Source: Unio delphinus
Taxonomy: Eukaryota > Mollusca > Bivalvia > Unionida > Unionidae
Length of the DNA stretch: 64,000 nucleotides
Direction of reading: 5' to 3'
NCBI GenBank assembly: GCA_029339505.1
Contig: JAQISU010000123.1
Coordinates: 3,084,501-3,148,500 of the forward strand
In this document: one piece after another, positions 14,828 to 23,536 of the stretch
Layout: every line of letters starts with the position of its first letter
Numbering within the stretch: position 1 is the stretch's first letter
Program-made: the position numbers and the translations under genes
The notes under the pieces: model-generated
The model's input: the letters and a program-made list of their open reading frames with translations, nothing else
Database searches by the model: none
Told to the model about the DNA's origin: nothing

Positions 14828-16472
14828 ATGGCGTACCTAGCCAGCTTTTATTCCATACCTCTGCTTCTTTTCATTTGTTTGATCGGTAAGTATGTTTCAC
14901 TACTCTTACAAAGTGAGATTTTGTTATCATAACTGTTACAAAATTCATCCTAAGTTTATGTTGTAATTTTAAAAGATTGCAGGAAATGAGTTTGACATGA
15001 TGATGTGGAGATATATTCATTGTCGTTTCTGTACTATGGGTAATATTTTCGTTGATGTGACATTAGCTATACTACTTAAAGCACATCACATCATCTCTGA
15101 AAACCAATCTATTCATAGAATATCTTTCAACAAAACATAAAGCCTCAAGCGTCAGATTCGGAAAGCAGTGATTGAGAGAAAGCTTTTTCGGGTTCTTCCT
15201 CCACAGGATATTCTGGCCGCCATAAAAAGCCTAGCATGTGTTAAAATGGCATTAATCCGACAACAACAAAACGTAAATATTGCTAATTTGAAGAATGTAA
15301 CAGGATATAAAATGTTGATTCTTATTTTTAATTCGATCAATTCTATTTTAAGACACCGACAACCAGCCTCATGCTTCTTTCGTATAGCTGAATAATGCTT
15401 GTACGTTTCATTATAGACCAAACTTTGCAATATGGAGCAATACCGCCATGCATGCATGCTATATTAATATATAATGTTTATTATATTCTGCAAATTATAT
15501 TGTGTATTTTGTATGTGTGAAAGATGTATATTTAAGGTTGCACCCTTTTATATCTGAACATAGCTCTTTATAAATTACATATGCATCATATTTAACTAAT
15601 GCCATTTTTATATCTTCACATTCCACGTGGTGCTCAATGAATCTCAGACGTTAAAAAAAGATAATAAAACTCCCTTAATTTCAAGTCCCCAGCTTGTGTG
15701 AACACTGTGCATACTTTGACGACACATCAAAGGTGGAGTACACTTATTGTTACAATGGATGTTGTGGGACCTATTACAACAGATACTGTTGTATGAAGTA
15801 AGTATACTTAAATATTTCCAGTATGGGTTTATTTCAGAAAAGGGAAACTATGTATATATTTCAAGAGAAACAAATAATTTACGCAGACAGGTATAATTTA
15901 TATTTTATAATTTAATTAATAATAGTATTTAAACGGTCAGTGATGTGAAAACAGAAACACCTATTCAAATTATTCATAGATGCGTTAATCAGTTTCATTT
16001 AAAATTGTCTTCACAATTAGGTATTTTGTTATTTCCTAAAGGATCCAAAATGAGGGGTAAAGGAGACATTTCGGTTGGTCTTCTGTAACGAGGATATCTA
16101 CCGGACAATATCGTTAATCACCTTTTGTTTTTCTTCTTCTAAAACAAAAATATATTTCAAACGACTCCTTTAATAAACACCACATGTCTTGCTGCTTCTT
16201 CTATCTGTCGCCCTTTTCTAAATGATAGTGATGCGTGATTCTCGCCACTTCTCCTGTCATTTCAGCTATTGGGCGATAGTGGCAATTGTGTTTTCTGGGT
16301 TACTTGCTATATGTGTTCTGGCCTCCATCATCATCGCCTGCTGTTCGCACAAAAATAACAAGCGAAGATCAACCCATCCCTTCATCGCTAATCACAGAAG
16401 TCCTAATTCTGCCATAACAATCATATCTACAGGTGTGTTACGATGATAAGATGAATCTATTATTTCCGTTTT

Positions 16473-16547
<75 letters not shown>

Positions 16548-16954
16548 AGCATGACTAATAGAGGATATCAATGCTATAAATTGAAGATTGTACAGACCAT
16601 TGCAGAAGGCGCAATTTGAAGCGTAGTTAACGACTTACCAAAGCAGAATGTATTGTGAAGGAAAATGTTGAGGACAGGATGTTCATTTTTGCATAAGTTT
16701 TTATTACATTTGGCAAAATACGCCATCACAAATTATAGTCAAATATTAATAATTTTTCAGGACAACATGGCATTCATCCAGACAGAGGAGATAATGAGAT
16801 GACCATATATCCCCCTACAGCGGACATGCAACCTCCTCCCTACGGTGCCAAATCTTACATGCCTCCATCATATGAAGAAATATCACATGTACACCCGTTT
16901 GTTCCCGGTTGTGCTCGTGATACTCCACGGCCACCACCAAACATGCAAGAATGA
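14828..16954 (+). CDS. CYYR1/Shisa-like single-pass membrane protein with PPxY motifs, 4 exons
   Basis: Four coding exons join in phase: 14828-14885, 15686-15797, 16266-16432 and 16761-16954 (stop TGA). All introns have GT/AG ends, and the total is 531 nt, about 176 residues. Exon 1 is a hydrophobic signal peptide (starts MAYLASFYSIPLLLF). Exon 2 is a short Cys/Tyr-rich ectodomain (CEHC, CYNGCCGTYYNRYCC). Exon 3 begins with one transmembrane helix (YWAIVAIVFSGLLAICVLAS), then a CC-containing basic juxtamembrane stretch. Exon 4 is a proline-rich tail with PPPYGA and PPSYEE, PY motifs that bind WW domains. This matches the layout of CYYR1 and Shisa proteins, which act in membrane trafficking or receptor handling. 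The exact orthologue cannot be decided here. A GA microsatellite sits in intron 3. Confidence 0.8.
16479..16543. repeat. (GA)n microsatellite
   Basis: GA run in the third intron of the CYYR1/Shisa-like gene. Confidence 0.95.
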
Positions 16955-17079
16955 AAACAAGATCATATGTAGTTACAATATAAGAAATATGAGTTGCTTA
17001 TATTTTAAAACGTACGATTATCTTTCAGCGTTCGCACTTTTCCTTTCATTTCCGGTGATGTATTTGGTAATAATGTTGT

Positions 17080-17720
17080 GGTTTTTTGTGTTCCAGAAAC
17101 GGTCCAAATTGCTTTTTGAACATTTCCGCTCCGTGATCGGTCCATACTTTATTAGGCTTTCCTTCTGTACTTAATATAATACCTCGCAACGCATTATAGT
17201 TTTTCCTGTTTTATCTGCAACAGGTACACTAAACATGTATTTACTATAAACTAGTATTTGTTTTCATATTGCTGTGAATTATTTGACATATCACAAAGAT
17301 CTATTGTCCATGTCATCAACCGACTTTGCGATAACACTTCGTCGAAGAAGCATTGAAATCTGCAAACATAAAGTACATTTCGACCAAGCCGAGATGGAAG
17401 CGCATGAACCTTTCCAAGCCTAAGTTTATATTTCGGTCCAATGATACCTTATAATAGCTTATGATCAATTCGCTTTTTTATTCCACTAGGTTTCATATGT
17501 TTTTTTTTTTTTAGCTCATCATGCATAGCACGGTCCCATCCAGATTTATCGTTTTCTTGTAACGGTAACATATGTCAGGATGAATTGCGATTACATAGAC
17601 CTGGTTATACGGTTCCTGAGCAGGGACTGGATTGTCATTTTCATCAAGTTGTTTATCGAGCGGATTCCAAAGCCATGTGTACAACACTGACAATAAGTGA
17701 ATATTTCTTGCTGTATACAT
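17080..17720 (-). pseudogene. Relic of a different Polinton-like element: integrase and PLA2-like fragments
   Basis: On the minus strand a PLA2-like piece (17511-17720) comes first. It includes DENDNPVPAQEPYN and a degraded HPDICY where such proteins have a His-Asp pair. Then broken rve-integrase-like pieces follow down to about 17080, for example GKPNKVWTDHGAEMFKK, the context of the second catalytic Asp. Frameshifts and stops separate the pieces. The residues differ strongly from the integrase at 22397-23359, so this is another lineage. No terminal repeats were found. Confidence 0.5.
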
Positions 17721-17923
17721 AGTTCGTGGTCAGCTTTACATTCAAACGATTTGCTTTGAATTATTTTTATAATTTAATCATCGACCTAAATAAGATCAGG
17801 AATTATTTGACCTCCATGTAATAGTAAATCAAGTTGAAGAAACATACTTTTATCAGAAAATCACCATTTGTCTCAGCCATTTGCTTGATAAACATAACGC
17901 AGTAATACCCAAAGCTGCAGTTG

Positions 17924-17929
<6 letters not shown>

Positions 17930-17990
<61 letters not shown>
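17930..17990. repeat. (TA)n microsatellite
   Basis: TA run of about 60 bp between the 17-kb relic and the MITE. Confidence 0.95.
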
Positions 17991-17991
<1 letters not shown>

Positions 17992-17999
17992 TTTGACGA

Positions 18000-18840
18000 T
18001 AGCACGTACTGTTTGATAACATCACTTAGTTGCAACCTAAACAAATCAAAATAATTGTTTTTTTTTTTAAAGCGCTACTCAATGCGTACCAGAGTTATTG
18101 TTGAAACTTTGAATATGTATAACTTTGATTTGTCGGTAGAAAGCTTCGCTCTCTATTCGTGGTTGGACCGCTAACGGTCTTAACTCATCTTTAGAAAATA
18201 CTTCTTGAAATCAGCTGATATCTTTAGTCCTCTCCCACGCCCTATCACTAGCAGATTGTTATGTGGAGTTCCCACTATTCCTGCTAGCAACAGACTTATG
18301 AATCCACCTTGGACCGCTTTCCTGTTCGTCTTTGAGGTTATCTGTTGTTATTTTTTTTTAAAGTTGTTTTGCGTTTAGTTGCTGCTTTACGTGTCCTAGA
18401 CATTTTTATTATTATCGTTAGACAAAATCACAAGACTGAAATCGTCACTAGACATCTCCACCGAAGCGACTTATCCCCAGCGTGCTCGAGTACTGGTACT
18501 AATTTGGTAGTGCCGTTTTTTTTTTTTTTTTAATAATTGCTAGTGCAGATATCATATATCCTCTCCATATCGCTTGCGATATGGCCATTATAGTAACTTG
18601 CGCTATCGATAAGTTTGAAATAGAAGTTTTTGTAGTCGTAGTTTATTGTATTGCCGATGTGCTAGCATTAATTTTGCTGGCGGTGTATCGCTATGCGATC
18701 TTAGTTTGAAATCCATCTTCAACAAAACAGTCTGTCATTTAATAATATATTGTCTTAATTTTGTAACGTATCCTTGCGATAAGTTCACTTCGTGTAGAAT
18801 ATATTTCATTTTGTATTTATTTTCCTTTCGTCTGATACAT
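18000..18840. other. Spacer without recognised gene
   Basis: Poly(T) tracts and short frames only. No splice-supported exon or known repeat head was seen. Confidence 0.4.
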
Positions 18841-18841
18841 A

Positions 18842-18996
18842 TAGAATCTATGTTGGGGTTTGGACCGAGACAATGAAATCCCAGCCTAGGGGTTATATTA
18901 TTTGTCTCCCCACGAGGCTTGTCCGAGTGGGGAGACATATAATGTAACCCCGCGGCTGGAATTTCATTGTCTCGGTCCAAACCCCAACGTAGATTA
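18842..18996. mobile_element. Palindromic MITE-like hairpin
   Basis: The left arm begins 'tagaatctatgttggggttt' and the right arm ends with its near complement. Arms of about 65 bp include 'ggaccgagacaatgaaat' and 'gtctccccac' with a short loop 'gaggcttgtcc'. There is no coding capacity. The superfamily is unassigned because no clear target duplication was seen. Confidence 0.75.
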
Positions 18997-19880
18997 TTTT
19001 TCTCACCCAATATTATCCTTTAAAGTAAAAATAACTCTTTAAAAGTGTGCACCTCGCAATGTTTACATGTAGCGCATGAATACAAATAAGCTAATGAGGG
19101 CTGTGCTGTGACCGTTGCGTCCGAAGTACACAGTTCATACGAGTGAGCAAAAAAAAAATAACATTAAAAGCCGCATAGTAATGAGGTATTATCACATTTA
19201 ATATATGGATGTTATATGAAATTAACAATAAATAGTTAAAATTTATTAGAAAGAAACTGTTTTCTTTCATCATTTCCAATTTTGAGTACCCCACACTCCT
19301 GTATAAAAGACCCTCGTCACCTTCCAAATATGCAGGCCCCAGAGAATAACAATGTGCTAAACTTTCAAGCTCACGGATTCTTTGAAAATTTATATTTCTG
19401 TCTTGGAAATATGGCAATTGATGCAGTTAAATTTGCCTATTGATTAGTGTGTTGAGGGAGAAATGATTCCTTCTGGCTGGTAAGTGTATTATTTGTCAAT
19501 AAATATTGAAGGTATATTCAGCTGGAGCACAACGGAGATGCTTAACAAAATTATAATAGAGCATGTTTAACATAACACATTTCTGGCTGTTGCTAAGTTT
19601 TCCGTTGTTGTTCAGAGAGTTGGGATGCTATGAAGTGTATAGGTATATAGTCTTATGTGCATGGATCAGTGTTTTCTGACATAGCTCATTTCAAACACCA
19701 TTGAGAATTTTATCCTATCTGTAGCACAGTAATTTTTCAGGTCAGCTTCATTAAATGTGGCTAACAGTATATACAATGTTTCACGCGAAGTGTTTACAAC
19801 TAATTCATTTGCTTTAGCTACATTTAATAATCTCAAAATGTACTGAGCTAGTCCTGCATATAGGATAAACTTGACCATGC

Positions 19881-19885
19881 TAGTT
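19881..19885. other. Target site duplication of outer element, left
   Basis: The sequence tagtt directly abuts the left terminal repeat, and the same 5 bp follow the right terminal repeat at 49274-49278. Confidence 0.8.
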
Positions 19886-20094
19886 AGCAGCAGCAGGGGC
19901 GAATCAGACAACTTTTTAGAGGCGTCGATTTGGCAAAAAAAGGCTTCCTCCAAATCGAAAAAAAGCGTCTATTTGGCAAACTAAGACTTCCTCGTAAATG
20001 TTTTATAGAGGCTCATTTGGCAAAAAAAAAAAAAAAAGACGCCACAATTGTTGTCGCACCCCTTGCTGCTGCTATGGGGTTAACAATTTTTTTT
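19886..20094. repeat. Left inverted terminal repeat of outer element
   Basis: About 209 bp, matching the inverted right copy at 49076-49273 with substitutions and poly(A) length differences. Three direct repeats with 'atttggcaaa' lie inside. The repeat opens with 'agcagcagcagggg', and an inverted counterpart ending 'ttgctgctgct' lies at about 20059-20073, so each end is itself enclosed by short inverted repeats. Confidence 0.9.
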
Positions 20095-20107
20095 ACGATA
20101 AAAGTTG

Positions 20108-20928
20108 CTACGATTTCACAAATTGGCTAATTTTTAGGGCCTCATCTTGTAAATCAATTAGATTATTGGACTGGTCAGTGAGTTTAAAATTAATTCTTGT
20201 TAATGAAATATTATGACATTGCATATAGACTGGATTAGTTGGATCCTCAATTATTAAAAACCCTGGAGGAGCTGTTGGGGACAAATGAATATTAAATATA
20301 TCCCTGCTGGGTTTGATTTGATCGCTCGAGATTTATTTGATAGCTTCCTTTGATTGCATCACATACTAAATTCAATGCAATCACCGAGGATATATTGACG
20401 TTTTGAGGAGCGATATGCCTACCGCCACCGTCTGTGTCATTATTATGTTTGAGGATAATTGTTTGTGTTTGTGGTATTTTCTTCCATGTGTCGTAAATCT
20501 TTTTGAACCCATCATTGAGAGATTTTTTTAAGTTCTGGTGTATTAATTCCGGGCAACTTAAATGTGGGAATATCCTCTACGCGTATATTATGCTTTGATG
20601 CAAAATTTATTCTCGTTTCAGGTGATCCAGCTAATATAAGTTGAATCATTCGCAAATTATACTCATCCATGTCGGTGATAATTTTATTACATACTTCCAT
20701 GTGTTCGATGACTTTATCTCGGTCAGGTGGGATTGTATTAATTGCCGTTACTATCTAATCTCTAAATCGCTCAAAATCGCTATTCATTTTTATAAATTGA
20801 TCAGTTGCAATTGATTCATCTATTATAGAAACCCCAGTAGTATGTTCTGTTCTTGCTCTTACAATATCAAAAATTCTACCTATTCGTAACTCATATGTTC
20901 ATTTAGAAATACCATCAGGATGAATACT
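20108..20928 (-). pseudogene. Outer penton-like gene, C-terminal half, cut off by the nested insertion
   Basis: Minus-strand frames match the second half of the inner penton-like protein. The C-terminus ends LIDLQDEALKISQFVKS with a stop at 20108-20110, and a middle piece covers 20512-20700 (VEDIPTFKLPGINTPELKK). Internal stops and frameshifts break it. The N-terminal half lies at 36189-36789, on the other side of the 15.3-kb nested element. In-between parts use several frames. Confidence 0.85.
20924..20928. other. Target site duplication of inner element, left
   Basis: The sequence atact precedes the left terminal repeat and is repeated at 36189-36193 after the right one. It lies in the penton-like gene of the outer element. 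Confidence 0.8.
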
Positions 20929-21220
20929 AGCAGCAGAGAGGGTGAATCCTACAACGTTTTTAGACAAAATTTGATTGAAATCCTAAAACGAGCCGTCTTA
21001 TAATCTTATTTTAACCAAAAAAAGGCGAACCCTACAACGTTTTCAGACAAAAAATTGATTGAAATCTCCCTACGAAATCATTTTAACTAAAAAAATGAAA
21101 ACGATTTTTTAATCAATTTTGGTCGCAACTTGTTGTCATCCACCCTCTCTGCTGCTAAAGTTTTCAGTTCTGGGTTAATAAAAATAATAAAATGATTTTA
21201 ACCGAATATTTGATCCAGTC
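20929..21220. repeat. Left inverted terminal repeat of inner element (292 bp)
   Basis: Pairs with 35897-36188. It begins 'agcagcagagagggtg', and the exact inverse lies at 21141-21156, enclosing two direct repeats of about 83 bp (starting 20944 and 21027 with 'gaa.cctacaacgttttt'-like sequence). The inner edge runs into the last codons and stop of the packaging ATPase gene. Confidence 0.95.
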
Positions 21221-21869
21221 CGATACGATATCGTGTCCGAGGATCATGTAAATTTATTGTTGCGAATCCGTGCGGAGTCGACTGAGCATGACTAAAGAAA
21301 TCTCTAAATTGATTGAAGTCCATATCAGAACACCATGTCTGCCAAATATTTCGTAGCGTATGAGTATCAACTCCGTTGAATACAGAAAGAATATTGCAGT
21401 TATCTCTGATGACTTTTGGAACCTGAGTGTAGCGTTGAGTGACATATATCACGTCAGTGTTTTTGTGACGCCCACGGGAAAATATTCTAGCAGGATTTTT
21501 TTGTTTATCCAACATTATATCGTCGTATACGACTAAATTGTTAATATCTCCATCAATATCATCAATACTCGGTGCTTCATCGATATCGGTTATAAAATCA
21601 ATGGCGTTCTCACCCTTAATTTCTGATGCATTCTCGTTAAAATACTTTAACACTTCATAACATCGTTGATCATCTACGCTAGGGGCAATTAAATACAACT
21701 TATCCCACTTCATCCATCTCATTATTAAATTGAGCAACAATTGCGTTTTACCGGATCCAGATGGCCCGATTATAATCATTCGGATAGAGTTTGGTAGCGC
21801 TGCATGATGCTTAATTGGTTCTCTTGTTTTAGTCGCTGAAAAATCAATTATATCCATATTTCTATACAT
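21198..21869 (-). CDS. A32/FtsK-HerA-type genome packaging ATPase
   Basis: A 223-aa P-loop ATPase. Walker A GPSGSGKT (residues 35-42), Walker B LVVYDD (112-117), and a downstream TQR (144-146) typical of the A32-like packaging ATPases of Polintons, adintoviruses and large DNA viruses, which pump DNA into the capsid. The first Met is at 21869, but the Met at 21857 (MDIIDFSATK) is the better start because the outer copy begins there (MNVIDFSATK). The gene reads toward the left end, and its last codons and stop lie within the terminal repeat. It is divergent from the zinc ribbon gene, with only 17 bp between the two preferred start codons. Function is predicted from motifs. Confidence 0.9.
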   Translation of the reverse strand: MYRNMDIIDFSATKTREPIKHHAALPNSIRMIIIGPSGSGKTQLLLNLIMRWMKWDKLYLIAPSVDDQRCYEVLKYFNENASEIKGENAIDFITDIDEAPSIDDIDGDINNLVVYDDIMLDKQKNPARIFSRGRHKNTDVIYVTQRYTQVPKVIRDNCNILSVFNGVDTHTLRNIWQTWCSDMDFNQFRDFFSHAQSTPHGFATINLHDPRTRYRIGLDQIFG

Positions 21870-21874
21870 AAATT
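21858..21874. promoter_or_regulatory. Very short divergent gap between ATPase and zinc ribbon-PLA2 genes
   Basis: Seventeen AT-rich bp separate the preferred start codons of two oppositely oriented genes. Promoter elements for both must therefore lie inside the opposite coding regions or start there. The same arrangement is kept in the outer element near 48395-48413. Confidence 0.4.
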
Positions 21875-22198
21875 ATGGATCTATATTGTGTGAAGTGTAA
21901 AACGCGTACTGGCACAGATGATGTGACGACGATTACAACTAAAAATAACCGATCAGCGCTTTCTGGTAAATGCGTGCAATGTGGTACAAAGAAATTTAGA
22001 TTTGTGTCTATGAAATCTGATTTAAAAAAAAACGAGGAGGTGATATCGCAGCCAAATTGGCAAAGCTCCCTGGAACCCCATGGGCAAAGTACCCCGGAGA
22101 AAAGCACCTCCCAGGATATAGCTACTGTGGACCGGGAACCAGACTTGATATCAGACTCAATAATCAAAATCAACCCAACCCCGGTGAAGAACCAATAA
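21875..22198 (+). CDS. Zinc-ribbon protein (0 frame), likely joined to PLA2 by -1 frameshift
   Basis: Starts at ATG 21875. The N-terminal 50 residues form a four-Cys zinc ribbon (C5, C8, C33, C36; YCVKC and GKCVQCGTKK), of a kind seen in Polinton-like and other DNA virus genes. After about residue 52 the 0 frame continues as a low-complexity Ser/Glu-rich tail of about 55 residues with no recognisable domain, ending at 22198. The -1 frame from the same point encodes the phospholipase A2 domain. A run of nine A followed by C at 22024-22033 contains A AAA AAC in register for -1 slippage. The outer copy keeps the zinc ribbon but is itself shifted at this position. Confidence 0.75.
   Translation: MDLYCVKCKTRTGTDDVTTITTKNNRSALSGKCVQCGTKKFRFVSMKSDLKKNEEVISQPNWQSSLEPHGQSTPEKSTSQDIATVDREPDLISDSIIKINPTPVKNQ
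22027..22033 (+). promoter_or_regulatory. Candidate -1 ribosomal frameshift slippery heptamer
   Basis: A AAA AAC, read in the zinc-ribbon frame, fits the X XXY YYZ rule. A -1 slip leads directly into the frame that encodes the PLA2 domain, where the next upstream in-frame stop is TGA at 22018-22020. I did not identify a downstream stimulatory structure with confidence. The alternative is loss of one A from a longer run, which would be a plain frameshift mutation. Confidence 0.5.
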
Positions 22199-22392
22199 AC
22201 GCCATTGATAAGGCCTGTCACCTTCATGATGTTGCTTATAAAAGCAGCAATCTGCAACACAGGCATCTAGCAGATGTGAAATTAATTCATGCGTTAAATG
22301 CTATTCCTGATAAATCCTTCAAAGAAAAATTGGCTTCATTTTTAATAAAATCGGCTATGAAAAGTAAATTGATGTTAGGTGCCGGTAATTAA
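22033..22392 (+). CDS. Parvovirus VP1u-like phospholipase A2 domain (-1 frame)
   Basis: Open frame with no good ATG of its own; the first possible alternative start is TTG at 22057. It holds KLPGTPWAKYPG, LPGYSYCGPGT (calcium-binding loop YCGPG near 22123) and ACHLHDVAY (catalytic His-Asp near 22225). These are the signature pieces of the secreted-type PLA2 in the unique N-terminus of parvovirus VP1. In parvoviruses this activity lets virions breach endosomal membranes. I recall PLA2 reports in some adintovirus-like elements, and the same role is inferred here. The HD pair is also kept in the outer copy. The gene ends 4 bp before the preferred integrase start codon (22397). Confidence 0.8.
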   Translation, partial: RGGDIAAKLAKLPGTPWAKYPGEKHLPGYSYCGPGTRLDIRLNNQNQPNPGEEPINAIDKACHLHDVAYKSSNLQHRHLADVKLIHALNAIPDKSFKEKLASFLIKSAMKSKLMLGAGN

Positions 22393-22396
22393 TAAT

Positions 22397-23359
22397 ATGG
22401 AATCAATTTATTATTCTCCGAGGGGATACAGGAGGGGTAACGCTGCAATCAATAAACTCGCTAGTGCTGCAAAAGTGAAAAAAACCACTGCGGCTAATTG
22501 GTTATCCAAACAGGCACTATGGCAAATTTATCTACCACCGCCTAAACAAATTCAATTCTCGCATTTTGATGTGACCGCTCCTAATGAAGTTCATCAGGCT
22601 GATATATTATTTCTGCCACATGATCGTGGTTACAAATATGCGTTAACCGTAGTTGATGTTGCGAGTCGATACAAAGAAGCAGAACCGCTGAAAACAAAAT
22701 CGGCCACTGAAGTCGCTTCTGCATTTGAAAGGATTTATCGACGAGGTCCTCTGCACTGGCCAAATCTGTTACAAGTTGATCCTGGCAAGGAATTTCAGGG
22801 TGCAGTGTTATCTACAATGAAACATCATAATGTCACCATACGACGAGGGCATACTGCGCTACATCGCGATCAGGCCATTGTAGAACGATTTAATCGGACG
22901 ATTGCTGAGCGGTTATTTGGATATCAATACGCAAAAGAATTCATTCAAGAAAAGCGATCCAGTGAATGGGTTAAAAGATTACCATCTGTGATTACTGCAC
23001 TGAATAACGAGATTACTAGAACAATCAACATGACACCTATCAACGCGATTAAAAAGAAGTCAATACCCGTACAACCACAAAAAGATTTCCCTAGAAACGC
23101 TAGCGTTTCCCAACCAATTCTTGGTAGTAATGTCATTGTGAGGTACTTATACGAACCAGGAGAGCTTGAAGGGGGTAGAAAAAGGGCTACTGATCCTATT
23201 TGGAGCGTCACTACGCATAAGATATCTAGTATAACACGATCAACTGGTAGACCAGCAATCTATAAACTGGATTCAACTGCTCCTCAGCGAGGATTTACTC
23301 GACAACAACTACAAGTGATTCCCGAGGATACTCAATTGCCACCGCATGGTCTTAACTAG
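22397..23359 (+). CDS. Retroviral-type (rve) integrase of Polinton class
   Basis: About 320 aa from the Met at 22397 (MESIYYSPRGY); the frame is open from 22379, but the outer copy supports the inner Met. The N-terminal helical region is followed by an rve RNase-H-like core with Asp in HQADILFL, Asp in QVDPGKEF and Glu in AIVERFNRT (residues 69, 128 and 163 from this start), giving D,D,x34,E. The C-terminal region has YEPGELEGG and RATDPIWSV and ends RGFTRQQLQVIP, the SH3-like tail of Polinton integrases. The enzyme inserts the linear genome and makes the 5-bp target duplication seen here. A palindrome-encoded NASVS segment is absent from the outer copy. Confidence 0.93.
   Translation: MESIYYSPRGYRRGNAAINKLASAAKVKKTTAANWLSKQALWQIYLPPPKQIQFSHFDVTAPNEVHQADILFLPHDRGYKYALTVVDVASRYKEAEPLKTKSATEVASAFERIYRRGPLHWPNLLQVDPGKEFQGAVLSTMKHHNVTIRRGHTALHRDQAIVERFNRTIAERLFGYQYAKEFIQEKRSSEWVKRLPSVITALNNEITRTINMTPINAIKKKSIPVQPQKDFPRNASVSQPILGSNVIVRYLYEPGELEGGRKRATDPIWSVTTHKISSITRSTGRPAIYKLDSTAPQRGFTRQQLQVIPEDTQLPPHGLN
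23094..23109. repeat. Perfect 16-bp palindrome inserted in the integrase gene
   Basis: GAAACGCTAGCGTTTC is a perfect palindrome, encoding NASVS-type residues in frame. The same 16 bp (19 bp with flanks) occur at 24531-24546 in the helicase gene. The outer integrase lacks it and is 15 bp shorter at this place. Confidence 0.75.
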
Positions 23360-23536
23360 CGCCGTTGCGTCTATTGCACTCAAGACAAGTCAACATCACA
23401 TTATTTCTGACATGACCGAGATTGTTATTTTTTCTGTCTACGGTGAATTGGCGAGGATCCTTATCCGAATACTGCCAACGCATTATACAATTGCAACTCG
23501 CGCAGTGATTATTCTGTTGTTTCTTCAAAGTGATTA
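23360..23536. other. Convergent gap between integrase and polymerase-helicase genes
   Basis: 177 bp lie between the integrase stop and the stop of the minus-strand polymerase-helicase gene. This is the expected place for both transcript ends. I see no clear hairpin or gene. Confidence 0.4.

Noticed and set aside
19666..19953. 95-codon minus-strand frame crossing the left edge of the outer element
   Set aside because: Part of it lies in the terminal repeat. The host part (VKFILYAGLAQYILRLLNVA) does not continue as an open frame beyond the element on the other side and was not recognised.
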